A DNA stretch of 64,000 nucleotides from Isoetes taiwanensis (lineage: Eukaryota; Streptophyta; Lycopodiopsida; Isoetales; Isoetaceae). Below, one piece after another: positions 38,340 to 48,674 of the stretch (position 1 is its first letter; the number at the start of each line of letters is the position of its first letter). The notes beneath the pieces are model-generated. The model searched no databases. It worked only from the letters and a program-made list of their open reading frames with translations, and was not told where the DNA came from. The stretch covers positions 4,661,153-4,725,152 of the forward strand of contig JAJEKV010000061.1 of the NCBI GenBank assembly GCA_021234155.1, written 5' to 3'. Position numbers and translations under genes: made by a program.

Positions 38340-38900
38340 GGTTATGTAGCTCGAGCCAGGGCAGACCCAAGACTTGGCGCATGTGGTCTAGCGATGAGAT
38401 TGAAAGAAATACTACAAGAAACTTTCTCGAACAAAACCTGAAGAGGCGCAGTACATTCTGTGACTGCACCCGAGGAGATCTCCCATCCATCAATCACTTC
38501 AACAGAACTGGGATGCTCAACCTTGCTTCTAGGGATGACATGCTTACTGGCAAATGCGTTATCCATAAACCAAGTGTTTGCACCACAATCAAGTTGTGCC
38601 AAGACTTCCAACCTTCCAACCTCTGATTTCAATGATATAGAGATGAAAAATGCCTTGCTGACCTTATCCGATGGAATAAACATGTCAAGAAGTGTGGAAG
38701 GAGTCTGAGAAAAAGTAGCCAGTCGATGAGAGATTCCTACTACTCGGACCGGCCCGTCAAGTTTTCGACTGGTCTGGGTGCTTCGGAGGGCATCTACGAG
38801 CAATATGACCAGCTCCTCCACAGTAGAGACAAAGATTAACCTCTCTCCAACGCTGTTTCTCAGCGGCAGATAAAGGTCCTCGAACTGCCCGATCAATCCA
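38340..38900 (-). pseudogene. gypsy-1 gag knuckle and protease relic
   Basis: The minus-strand translation has CLYCGGAGHIARRC (CCHC knuckle, about 38,780-38,830) and, further along, LAQLDCGANTWFMDN (about 38,560-38,610). In the latter, DCGA stands where the retroviral-type protease has its catalytic D-S/T-G. An Ala/Pro/Glu low-complexity stretch (37,930-38,110) follows before the reverse transcriptase. Stops interrupt the frame. Confidence 0.7.
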
Positions 38901-40077
38901 CATAGACTCAGATCCGGACGTGCTATATAGATTCTACAGATGAGACCGGGGCAGGCGTAGCTATAGGCACTTTTGTGATTGGAAAAACCTGACTACGTCT
39001 CTCTTGCCTATGTTCGAAGAGCCGATTATCACAGCGAACTGCAAATCTGATGGCTTTCTCCAAAGTCTGAGGGTCCTTCATAGACAACAACATATCCATG
39101 ACATCATCGTGTAACCCCCTTCGGAAACAATCTTGAAGTGCGGCATCATCTCAGGCTGTATCTACCGCAATTTGACGAAATACTGATGCACATACTGAAG
39201 CTGGATGAGAGCCTTGCCTTAGATTGCAAAGTTTTATGACTGCTGTGCGCTAACGATCGGTGTCTCCAAAGCATGCCTCGAGCTCCGTGATGAAAGTTGC
39301 AAAATCTTGCAAGGGCTCCTTTCTCCAACAAAGGAGCAAGCCAAGTTAGAGCTGACCTGTGAGGAGAGAACCAATCAGCCCAACTTGTTCCTGAGCCGTG
39401 GAATATCTGTGGAGCTAGATCACAAGTCTGATCTGATTCAAAAAACCACGAAGCTTGGACCGAGTGCCGTCAAACTTCTCTAGCAGGCTAATCTTAGGCT
39501 CTGATAGCCTTGATCCAGAGCTAAAAGCGGATTCATGTGAAGCAACATGTTCTTTGAGCACTTTATTGTCCAACTGCAACTGCTAGCATACTTGAACAAG
39601 CTTCTGGACCTGAAATAATAAAGTCGAAGCCTCCTCCACAGATATGAAATCACCAAATATGAGCAAAAAATTGCTTAGGATCAGAGCAGACAAGAAATGG
39701 TAAGGGATTCTGGTTCAAACTGTCATGAACCTATGCGAAAACAAGGAAAATACGTGGAAAATGCGCAAGAAATGCGAAAGAACGCCAAGATGGGCAAAGA
39801 ATCTGATACATGAATAGGAATCAAGAGTACAATGGCCGGAAGACAAGTAGGAACACGAGACAGATGCCTAGAAGGCTCAAGACTGGCGTTGAACCGGAAT
39901 GGCTCGACAAGAAGGAGGTGCCTCCTTATATATCTAGGCCAACGGTTAGGATCGTGCCACTCCAATGAATGAGATCATGCCAAGTGTCACACATGCATGT
40001 AGGTTCTAGAATATTCTAGAACCTCCTGGAATCAGTCCCGCATATGAGAAAGACATGAGAGAATGTCTTTAATAGAT

Positions 40078-40150
40078 ATTAGTAGCGCACTTGGCAAAGG
40101 TGTATGACTCGCAATTAGAAGGTTGCGAATTCAAACCCTGTCTTGTGCAA
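40078..40150 (+). repeat. tRNA-like segment (possible SINE head)
   Basis: TAGCGCACTTGGCAAAGG matches a pol III A box, and 30 bp on, GGTTGCGAATTCAAACCC matches a B box at normal tRNA spacing. A proper cloverleaf and anticodon stem cannot be drawn, so this is a tRNA-derived element or pseudogene rather than a tRNA gene. Confidence 0.4.
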
Positions 40151-40234
40151 CTACCTTTTTGCATCCGTGTGACGACCATCTTTTGTACATACGAATATAA
40201 TGTTCGTATGATACAAATATCCATATAGTCGTCA

Positions 40235-40303
40235 CACCAGACAGTAAAGAATAGATACACTTTGCTTAGGGCAGATGACTTGATGGACCAGCTCCAGGGA
40301 GTA
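40235..40303 (+). pseudogene. left piece of a second gypsy reverse transcriptase (gypsy-2)
   Basis: Frame KNRYTLLRADDLMDQLQG matches the start of the gypsy RT domain (usual NRYPLPRIDDLLDQLQG). It runs exactly into the left end of the CACTA element and is continued at 46,097 on the other side of that element. Confidence 0.85.
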
Positions 40304-40344
40304 CACTACAAGAGAATGGCTATTATTTGTCAGAAAAATCGTCA

Positions 40345-40645
40345 GACTGTCTAGACCAATTTTTGCCTGACGAATAATGTGATGATTTTTCTGACGATTG
40401 TTTTTATGACGCTTTTCTTGACGTTTTTGTGTCAGATGTTTCGTCAGATTATGCGTCAGAAATATGTGTCAGGCTATGCGTCACATTAATCGTCAGAAAT
40501 GTAGCGTCAGAAAAAGCGTCAGGAAAAACGTCAGGAAAAGCGTCAGGAAAAGCGTCAGAGAAAACATCAGAAAAAGCGTCAGCCAAACCGTCAAAAATTC
40601 CGTCAGATTTTTCGTCAAACAAATTGTCAGATTTATCGTCAAAAG
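40345..40645 (+). repeat. left subterminal CGTCAG array of the CACTA element
   Basis: Around 20 copies of (C)GTCAGAAAAA-like words, e.g. GCGTCAGGAAAAGCGTCAGG. Such arrays are where CACTA accessory proteins bind in En/Spm. Apparent Ser/Lys/Ala-rich frames here are products of the repeat. Confidence 0.9.
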
Positions 40646-41029
40646 AGAGCACAATTACAATGTTGGTCTTAACATTTCATCCAAGAGTCAGTTTTAGATG
40701 AAATTTGATGTTTTGAAAAGCTATCTCTTTGATCTGTCATCTAATGATGTATTATTTGACCAAGCTTGATTAAGCTTTTGGGGGGGAAGAAAAATCTGTT
40801 TATTTCCATCCCTAGCTAGTAGTGCATGTTTGAGCTTAGAACAAGTTGGTCGATTCAAACTGCTAAATACAAGACAGATTTTCCCTTTACAGACCAATGC
40901 TGCTTAAATGCAAGTCGAATCTGTTGGTATGGCTTTGCCCTTGCATAGCCATGCTTAAAAATTGTGACACGCCATTTGGATTTAGAACAAGTATTGTGTA
41001 GCTCTGATGCTAGCACTAACAATCTATAG

Positions 41030-41240
41030 ATTAAAGATTCACAACCATTAGAATGTTTTGCATCACGTACGAATTGGTTGTTCACACCAACATTTTCTTA
41101 ATGCAATCCTTAACCTGATTCTATAGGTTTTGTGAGGCCATTTGCAATTCTGAGCAAGAATGGTTCAAAGATCTTGCAGGAACGCACTCCTACTTGCCTT
41201 GACGTGATGCAAAATATTCTAATGGTTGTGAATCTTTAAT
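41030..41240. repeat. 39-bp near-perfect inverted repeat with 133-bp loop
   Basis: Arms 41,030-41,068 and 41,202-41,240 pair at 38 of 39 positions (left ATTAAAGATTCACAACC..., right ...GGTTGTGAATCTTTAAT). The stem is long enough for Dicer-like processing if transcribed. It lies inside the CACTA element, outside the LINE. Confidence 0.9.
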
Positions 41241-41448
41241 TCATGGACCTCTTGCCCTATATGAAATACTCTATACTACGAGTTGTACTTGTGTACTTGG
41301 TCTCACCTAAAGCAGATACACTTAGTAAATACAAGGGATATTCTTCACATGATATTCATTACCTTAGAATGGCTTGAGAAATATCTTTACTGTTATAAGC
41401 ATATTTCAAATGCTATTACATTTTGAAATATTGAGAAATTTAAATAGA

Positions 41449-43163
41449 ATAGAATAGAATAGAATATGATTTTATCGTCCACGGAGACCAACTGGCCTAT
41501 GGGACCCAAGTACAAAGAGAGAGCAGCAGGCGTATTACTACCAGGATTAAAAAATCCCCGCCCCGAAGGGTTTTCGGGGGAAAAACCTTAGTAGCAATAA
41601 GGATGCTGACATACTGCACAGTTATATACATAATCACAAGTACAGCTGAGGTTAATGTCGGACAGGGGGGCATAACTGAGTCCGCTATCCATTACCTCCC
41701 GGAGGTACGATCCCAACAAGCCTACAGAGGCCGTGCTCAGTAGCTCATGCAGGGCCTGATGGGGCACAACTAACCGAGCATACCGAGCCCGGATATGCTC
41801 ATCACGGACAGGCACGGAGGGCGTGACTTTCATCCTCAATGGCCTGCTGACAAAGACCGGCGGACTCTGTCCTCACGCGGCTCCCCGAATCCATCTCCCC
41901 GTCTCTCAATGCGGAGGTGGTGTGCACTGTCAGGCGAATGGAAGCAATCACCCTGGCGCTTTTCATGGGTAGATGGGTGCGCAGGTAGTGATGTGGGCCC
42001 CTCGTGAGCATGGGATTAACCTGCTTGTCGATAATTTGCCACCTTGACATGTGACGGGGCCTCGTATCCCAAAGCTTGGCCATGAAGCAAGCATCAATCT
42101 TTATCGCTTCAAGGTAGCGTTCCTTCGGTGTATGCACTGGTCCACATCGTGTGCTGCACATTCCATCGCGAGAACCCACTGGGCTTGCTTGTCTTTCCAG
42201 CCGGGGCTTTGAGTCGCTATGGGGCCCATCGCCACCGCCAAAGCAAGGTTGGGCAGCCGGGCTTCATCCATAGCCACCACCTTCCGGAAGTAAATAATGT
42301 GACGTTCAGCCGCACCCTCTGTAATAAAAGGAAGCCTGTCTCACGGAGCAAGATCGATATGGGACCGTGGATTTCACTCCCGGTGCCGGGCCAAGAAGGC
42401 CTTACGTACTGCTCTAGATCGTTCCAAGTGGTGAGGGATATCAGCGCCCCCACACTTCTGCCCCATAGAGGAGGACCGGTTCAACCAAGGCCCCGAACAA
42501 GTGTGCTGGTGACCCCATGCATATAGCTCGCCTTGTGATTTGTTGTTTTGCATTGCATACAGGGCTTTCCGACCTGCGGTGACCCGTAACACGATGGATG
42601 CATCCCGTGTGTGTGGTAGTAGAAAACTCAATGCCCAAATACTTATAAGATCGAGCCACCTCCACTACGCTTACTGGTAAGTGAATGAGGGAAGGCGTGG
42701 GTGCGGGATGATGGGACCGGTTGCACCCTCGTCTTGGCCAAGTTAACTCTCATGCCAGTGAAATGGCAGAAAGTGTCCAAAGCATCCAGGTGGCGTTGCA
42801 TGTCCTGGGGTATATGCGAAGCAGGTCAACATCATCGGCATATATGAGTTGCGGATGATGTGGTGCATCAACCGGCGCCTCCCAGGTGCTTTCGGCTAGC
42901 CATTCTTCTAGCTGGTCAATGTACAAGCCGAAGAGGGTCAGGGATAGAGGGCAGCCCTGGCGCACCCCAATGCTACTAACAACGGGCTCCCCCGACAGCG
43001 TGAGACGACCGGAGCAAGCCTCGTATAGTCTGTATATAGCATTCTGCAAGTCGACGGGGGTCCCCAGCTGTCTCAATCTGTCCCACAACTTATCCCGAGG
43101 CACTGTGTCAAAAGCCTTTGCGAAATCCACAAAGCAACAGTACAGGTTCTGGCATAACAAATA
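41449..43163 (-). mobile_element. 5'-truncated non-LTR retrotransposon (LINE)
   Basis: The minus-strand RT begins within the palm, CCFVDFAKAFDTVPRDKLWD (about 43,090-43,150), followed by VRQGCPLSLTLFGLYIDQLE and the catalytic YADDVDLL (about 42,830-42,860). Downstream is SYKYLGIEFSTTTHTG and LLYGAEVWG typical of LINE connection regions, a Cys/His-type end, and a 3' tail of TTCTA repeats (41,449-41,468). Fingers, endonuclease and ORF1 are missing, and frameshifts are present. It sits inside the CACTA element. Confidence 0.88.
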
Positions 43164-43434
43164 AAAATTACGGATTCACACCCTACATATAATGTTTACA
43201 TTAAGAACTTCTTATGTTTGGGAATATAATATTTGATAATAGACGTTGGAGTGGTGACAACAAAAATAAATAATGCTAAACATAAGACCTTTGATATTTT
43301 CTAGATCACTAAAAATCGAATTAGGGCTCAGAAACCCTATTTCCTGAGTGCCCGATGTGTTCTTGGCCGCAATGCCTTGGCAAAAAATAGCGGGCCTGGC
43401 TGCCTATATGGTGGATCTTTACATGGCTCGGGAG

Positions 43435-44106
43435 AAAAAATGTCTTGTATTCCACCAGATACATAAAGATCTGGTAGCAGCGGAAGATAGATTCGTAAGA
43501 TTTGAGGAGGTTTTTGCCTGTGTATTGAAGATACCAATGATCTTTTTAAAAAACCAGATGTTGATATTGGAGCAAGTCGATCTTGCTTGTGGCTGGTCGA
43601 ACTTGCTTGTGGCTGGTCGAACTTGACGATTATGGGTCTGACCCTTTCATGGCCATGCCGTAAAAACAGTACGTATATCTCTGCTTTGATAAATCTGTTG
43701 TAACATCTACAGATCTAAGTAGTTGAATGAAGGCAGCGAAAATGATAGGGTTTGCTTATACTGATTAGGAGAAAAAATGTCCTGTTTTCCACCAGATAGA
43801 TAAAGATCTGGTAGCAGCGGAAGATAGATTCGTAAGATTTGAGGAGGCTTTTGCCTGTGTATTGAAGATACCAATGATCTTTTAAAAAAACCAGATGTTG
43901 ATATTGGAGCAAGTCGATCTTGCTTATGGCTGGTCGAACTTGCTTGTGGCTGGTCGAACTTGACGATTATGGGTCTGCCCTTTCATGGCCATGCCGTAAA
44001 AACAGTACGTATATCTCTGCTTTGATAAATCTGTTGTAACATCTACAGATCTAAGTAGTTGAATGAAGGCAGCGAAAATGATAGGGTTTGCTTATACTGA
44101 TTAGGA
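43435..44106. repeat. tandem duplication, two ~335-bp units
   Basis: 43,435-43,771 and 43,772-44,106 are nearly identical (both contain ATCTGGTAGCAGCGGAAGAT and ATGAAGGCAGCGAAAATGAT). They differ by scattered substitutions and 1-2-bp indels. Each unit also holds a doubled CTTGTGGCTGGTCGAA word. Non-coding, inside the CACTA element. Confidence 0.92.
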
Positions 44107-45401
44107 TAGAACATGTGTTTGAGATTTTAAATTGTTTAGGAGATTAATGTAGGTGTTTTAGATTTGATTTATTGTTTAGAGTGCTGGTGTTCTTTAGTTT
44201 AGAGTGTCAGCATGCTTGGTGGTGCTTGTTTTTTGCGTAGGCTTAAAGATTTGCGTTGGATTTGCTTGCTTAATTTTAAAGATAGGTTGCTGCCTTTGTT
44301 GTACAGTGGTGCTAAGAAGATTGTTATTGTAAGTAGTTTCTTTCTAGTTGGCTAGAATGGGATTTATAGCCATGACTTTACGGCTGAAGCATACAAATTT
44401 AACCTGTGCATGGCCTTGTACATAAGTATTTGTCCTAAATTAGCATTTACAATATTATTAGACTCTAACCTAAAATTCAAATCAGCGTGGCCATCATTAA
44501 CATATAAACTGGCCAACAACATCATATAAGCTGACATCAGTTGTACGCTTCACATTACTACCACAAATCCATATCTGATAATTAACAGTTAAAGGTACAC
44601 AAGACAAACCTGATTTATGTGCGCTCCCAGCATGATAATTTGGTCCTTGATCTATTGAACGGTGTATTAGTCTATTACAATAGATGCACCATCTTCATTT
44701 CGACATGCTACACAGGCGCCCAAGAATCAATTAGGAACATATGAAATGCACAAAGGCATAAATTCATATTGACATTTTTACATTTTTACCAGTGCAGCTG
44801 AATCTGGAGCCTATAAAAATGTTTTTAGGCTGCAAAGAGCCTGTACAGTAGACACATTCCCTATTTTGAGCTCATCGCATGCATTCCCTCTGTTTTGCAG
44901 AGCCGTAGGCAGATAAATTTCCAATTCAATGACCTTTGCTATTAAATTCTTGTGCTCAATGCATATAATGCATATAAGATAAGCTCAAAATCTGCTGCCT
45001 ATGTAGCTTATATTCTAAAATTACGAGAAAATAGACTACAAATATGCTGCGTATGTAAGCTGCCAGCAAGTATCAATTTTCGGCATTAGAAATTCTGGTC
45101 CCATGATAAGAGATGCACAAAGCTAGAACATATATTTGGGATATGAACATAAATGCTAAACCATGTCAGCAAATTGCTAAACTTGTTTAGCATAAAGAAA
45201 TAGTTTCGAACCATAAAAAACAACTCATCAACTAGCTATTTGTGCCTTGCAAGTATCCTGTAATTAATCATCTTGAAATTATTTCTGGACGAATGTTTCT
45301 AAGGGCTTGAAATGCTAAAGACTTAACAATTATGACTAATCTAGTGTATTTCTGAAATTCAGGTTCAAGAATATAGAACATCTTGAAGAACAAGCATATT
45401 G

Positions 45402-45485
45402 CAACAAGAAAGTTGTTACTGAGCACCTTGCCACATTGTTCTTAAGAAAGTTGTTACTGAGCACCTTGCCACATTGTTCTTATTG
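45402..45485. repeat. short tandem duplication (38-43 bp unit)
   Basis: AAGAAAGTTGTTACTGAGCA followed by CCTTGCCACATTGTTCTT occurs twice back to back. Confidence 0.9.
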
Positions 45486-45719
45486 GCATTGTAAAGAACT
45501 GAGATTACCTTTTAATAAAAGAGTTCTTGTTTTACAGTTGGCTCTTATTTTGTAGCCTAAATTCATGTTAAACTCAAGCAGCATTACAAGCTAAGTGTAG
45601 GTAGTTATATAATGCATATAAAGTGCAAATCTACACAAAATTCAAAACTTCAGATAATAAAATGCAAATGTAGACTATATAAATAGATGAACAATCTAAC
45701 GATTTTGGTGAAACATCTT

Positions 45720-46080
45720 ATGAAGTTTTTTTTGACGAAAATTATGAGGATTTTTTTGACAATAAATTTGAAGATTTTGCTGACGAAATTTCTGACGTTT
45801 TTCTTGACGTTTTTTTTTGACGAAAATTTTGACGTTTTTCCTGACGATTTTTTTGACGAAAATTTTGACGCTGTTCCTGACGATTTTTTTGACGAAAATT
45901 CTGACGCTTTTTTTGACGATTTTCTTGACACTCAAGCATCAGAAGCTTGACGATTTTTCTGACGATTTTTTTGACACTCAATCGCCAGATAATATTCGTC
46001 AGATAAATTGTCAGACAGTAGGGTCTGGGCAGTTGTCTGTTTTGTGAAGACCATCTGACGATTTTTTTGACAAAAAACCC
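45720..46080 (-). repeat. right subterminal TGACG array of the CACTA element
   Basis: Repeated TTTTTTGACGAAAATTTTGACG-like words, the complement of the left-end array. Poly-Lys/Phe frames on either strand are repeat artefacts. Confidence 0.9.
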
Positions 46081-46096
46081 TCATTCTCTTATAGTG

Positions 46097-46565
46097 GTAA
46101 AAGTCTTCTCCAAGGTTGACTTGAGATCAGATCACCATCAAATAAGAATCAAGGAAGAAGACATTCATAAAACTGCCTTTAGAACGCGGTATGGGCATTA
46201 TGAATTTACAGTGATGCTTTTCAGCCTATCAAATGCCCCAGCAAAGTTCATGAACTGATGAATGACGTTTTTAGAGAATTCTTGGATGAGTTAATCATCA
46301 TCTTCTTCGATGATATTTTGATCTACAGCAAGTCATTGGAAGAACATGTAGCGCATCTAAGGAAAGCCTTAGAGAAGTTAAGATGGCACCGTTTGTTCGG
46401 CAAACTTTCCAAGTGCCAGTTCGCTACAATGCAAGTTGAATACCTAGGTCTGTGGTATCAGTCGAGGGTATAGCCACCGATCCGTCGAAGATCGAGGCAA
46501 TAAGCAGCTGGCCAGCACCAAAGAATGTGGCTGAAGTAAGAATCTTCTTCAGCTTCGTGGGTATT
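46097..46565 (+). pseudogene. right piece of gypsy-2 reverse transcriptase
   Basis: Continues the RT cut by the CACTA element: [20 protein letters not shown], then a stop-containing stretch, IIFFDDILIYSKSLEEH (catalytic FFDD box, about 46,300-46,330), KCQFATMQVEYLG and the thumb start DPSKIEAISSWPAPKNVAEV. Homology ends near 46,560 at FVGI. The next bases, TGTGACGTCCCC, resemble an LTR start, suggesting a further insertion. Two adjacent stops near 46,255 show decay. Confidence 0.85.
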
Positions 46566-46865
46566 TGTGACGTCCCCTACTTCTTCTACGATGCTCCCAT
46601 CGTATCAAAGGCGGAGTTCATCCCCGACAGGGGCCATCCACCTGACACCAATTCCAAGCACTGGATCAGTGAAGAAGAATGGATGGGTTATTTGCCCCGT
46701 CTTTCCTCGGGACCGTCCTAGCTGCGGAAGCGTGAATAAACATAAGCACATGACATCAATACATCAACGAAGTCACTTCGAAGGGTGAATACATCATAAC
46801 ATAACATGTTTAACAACATCAATAACATCAAACATAGGGGGATCCTACCCAAGGCTCAGACTCAT
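46566..46865 (+). mobile_element. possible LTR fragment
   Basis: Begins TGTGACGTCCCCTACTTC, a frequent start of plant gypsy LTRs, immediately after gypsy-2 homology ends. No partner, end or TSD could be established. Confidence 0.3.
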
Positions 46866-47467
46866 GTAACAATGTGAAGGCCCATCTCCTTTGCTTTGAT
46901 GATGGTCTCAAGAGTCACGTGACTCCCATGACCATCACAAATTAGAAGATGAGGCCTATCTTTAGAAACACCTCATGTGGTTATTGCCTTCATTCAGCTG
47001 GCCTCCACACATTGTGTTGATCTCAAGACAAGATCAGGATGTCTCTTCTTAAACTTTCTCCACCATTTCTGCCCTGGCAGCCCCTCCTTAAAACATGTTT
47101 GCCTATTGATTGTCATCTGCCCAACCCTCTCCCTCATCACATCAAGTGTCACTGGCTTCCCTTCATCACATAATTGAAAGGCTCAATTAAGCAGCTCCTC
47201 CTCTTTCATTGTCAATCCCTTTGAGATTGCACCAAACTTGTTGAGTGATAAACCATGTGGTATCCCAAAGTGGCTTGCAGCTTTTTTTATGGATAGCAGT
47301 CCATCTTCAATTGTATCAATAGCCTTGTCTAAGTCTTCCTTGGACCAAGACCCTATCACAGATGACGCTGCTACCTGGTATGATTCCAAACTCCTTGTAT
47401 GCCAGCTCGAGCAAGAATATGGCAACATTTCTTCCCTATGCATGGATTTAATCTTCTCATTTTCCAT
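46866..47467 (-). pseudogene. pogo/Tigger-like (DDE_1) transposase relic
   Basis: The minus-strand product starts with a pipsqueak-type HTH, SWSKEDLDKAIDTIEDGLLS, IKKAASHFGIP (47,260-47,350). A CENP-B-like segment GLPGQKWWRKFKKRHPDLVL (about 47,010-47,090) follows. After a deletion comes the DDE segment RPHLLICDGHGSHVTLETII, KAKEMGLHIV (46,866-46,965), where DGH carries the second catalytic Asp (usual LLILDGHxSH). The first and third catalytic blocks are missing. Stops break the frame. This is the organisation of pogo/Tigger/jerky elements. Confidence 0.75.
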
Positions 47468-47669
47468 AGCTTCTGTCTTTTGCCATAGCTAGACTTGCTT
47501 GTCCTTCTGCCCTCAAAACTACCGAAAAGCTGGAGAAACAAAAAAATTGAATGTTTATTATTTTAGTATGTTATGGATGTTGTCAGCTATTTTTGGCTTT
47601 TGATTCCCTGAATTTTAGTTTTATGAACATTAGTGATTGGCGTATTCTATTTGAAGAAAATAATTTTTA

Positions 47670-48610
47670 AATGTTCAAGTGGTATCTCCAAATGATTTTG
47701 GAAGACAAAAATCTGTAGGATATTGTTAATCCCAATATCTCTTCAACTGAAGCAAGTCTTGTGATTCGACCTGTTCACTCAATTGATGAGCGCTCTGAAA
47801 ATGATCCAATTATTGCTGTCATTTTGGGATGGCCGTAAATCTACTCTAGGATGTGGTAAAGCGGGATACATGTCCGGGTTAACCACTGCTGCTCAGTTTC
47901 AAGCATAAAAAACAAGGGTTTCTGCATATTTTTTCACTGATCTTGCTTGATCGGTGCTCAAATCCCTTGCTCTCTTGAATGAATGAGGTTTTTAGGTGCT
48001 GGCAAGGTGATTCCGTTGGTGTTTGGACCGGATTAAATTGTTCAAAGAGCAGATTCCAAGCTCTATTCCAAGATTAGCATGTAAGAACACAGTTTCGAGC
48101 TCAGTTCATCGCATGGTTATCCCGGCCAAAAAATGGTGGTTCCGAAAAAACCGTGGTTAGCTCGGACAGATAGTGGTTAACCCAGACATGTGTCCGGGTT
48201 TACCACATCTCGGAGTAGATTTACGGCGTTCCGTTGTTTTGAATGCCTCGATACCTGATTTTCATGAAAAGGATCGCAAGGCAAAACTTGTGATTTGTAC
48301 TTGCCTTGATGATGCTCCTTCTCGACTTAACAAAGAACCATCTACTGCCAAGGAAATGTGGCAACTACTCCTGAATCACTATGAATGTCCTCCCTTCCTT
48401 CTTCTTCATCCACTGTGGCTCGGCCTCAACACGTTTGTCGACCTCCAAATCTGGCACAGTAACTACAGTTTTTTGTCTATTGACTCCCCAGTTGAGCCTG
48501 TCAATTATGCTACTGCTGTTCATAGTCCTCACAGCCAGCAATAGCTTGATGCTATGAAACAAGAGATGGATTCCATATCTCACGCTCACGTAGGAGTTTA
48601 CACCCATCTA
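47670..48610 (+). pseudogene. Ty1/copia relic: gag joined to the start of reverse transcriptase
   Basis: Gag parts: WYLQMILEDKNL (47,680) upstream of an inserted 396-bp element, and EKDRKAKLVICTCLDDAPSR, LNKEPSTAKEMWQLLLNHYE (48,265-48,385) downstream. These match the UBN2-type gag of copia elements. About 60 codons later, PVEPVNYATAVHSPHSQQ and LDAMKQEMDSISHAHVG (48,490-48,600) match the N-terminal entry of copia reverse transcriptase (usual EAMKEEMDSI). Protease and integrase are absent, so a large internal deletion or a chimera is indicated. Confidence 0.7.
47832..48227. mobile_element. 396-bp MITE-like element with ~50-bp terminal inverted repeats
   Basis: The left end GCCGTAAATCTACTC... 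(47,832-47,884) is inverted at the right end ...GAGTAGATTTACGGC (48,172-48,227). Both arms continue through GATGTGGTAAA and ATGT-CCGGGTT-ACCA with few mismatches. It interrupts the copia gag frame. No open frame and no clear TSD, so the superfamily is undetermined. Confidence 0.8.
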
Positions 48611-48674
48611 AGTCTAAATCCTTGATCTGGAGTTACAAAGGTACTTTATCTTTGAACTTTGTTTCAGATATTGT

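Larger units (their letters stand above)
35207..40070 (-). mobile_element. degenerate Ty3/gypsy retrotransposon (gypsy-1)
   Basis: Read on the minus strand, the order is: LTR/leader with a TATATAAGG box (about 39,920), gag with a CCHC knuckle, aspartic protease, Ala/Pro-rich linker, reverse transcriptase-RNase H, integrase, C-terminal chromodomain-like end. This is the gypsy (Metaviridae-type) gene order. The frames are broken by many stops and shifts, and no 3' LTR is found left of 35,207, so the element is truncated and dead. The RNase H region looks eroded. Confidence 0.85.
40304..46096. mobile_element. CACTA (En/Spm) transposon, 5.8 kb, non-autonomous
   Basis: Left terminus CACTACAAGAGAATG (40,304-40,318) and right terminus CATTCTCTTATAGTG (46,082-46,096) are inverted with one mismatch. 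Both are flanked by the 3-bp direct repeat GTA (40,301-40,303 and 46,097-46,099), the usual TSD size for this superfamily. Dense subterminal TGACG/GTCAG arrays at both ends point inward in opposite orientation. No TNP2-type transposase is recognisable inside. The interior holds a truncated LINE, a hairpin and tandem duplications. It interrupts a gypsy reverse transcriptase whose frame continues directly across the empty site. Confidence 0.93.

Noticed and set aside
40429-40701. Ser/Lys/Ala-rich open frames
   Set aside because: They are translations of the CGTCAG subterminal array of the CACTA element, open only because the repeat lacks stops.
45650-46047. Lys/Arg/Phe-rich open frames on both strands
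   Set aside because: Products of the right subterminal TGACG array, not genes.
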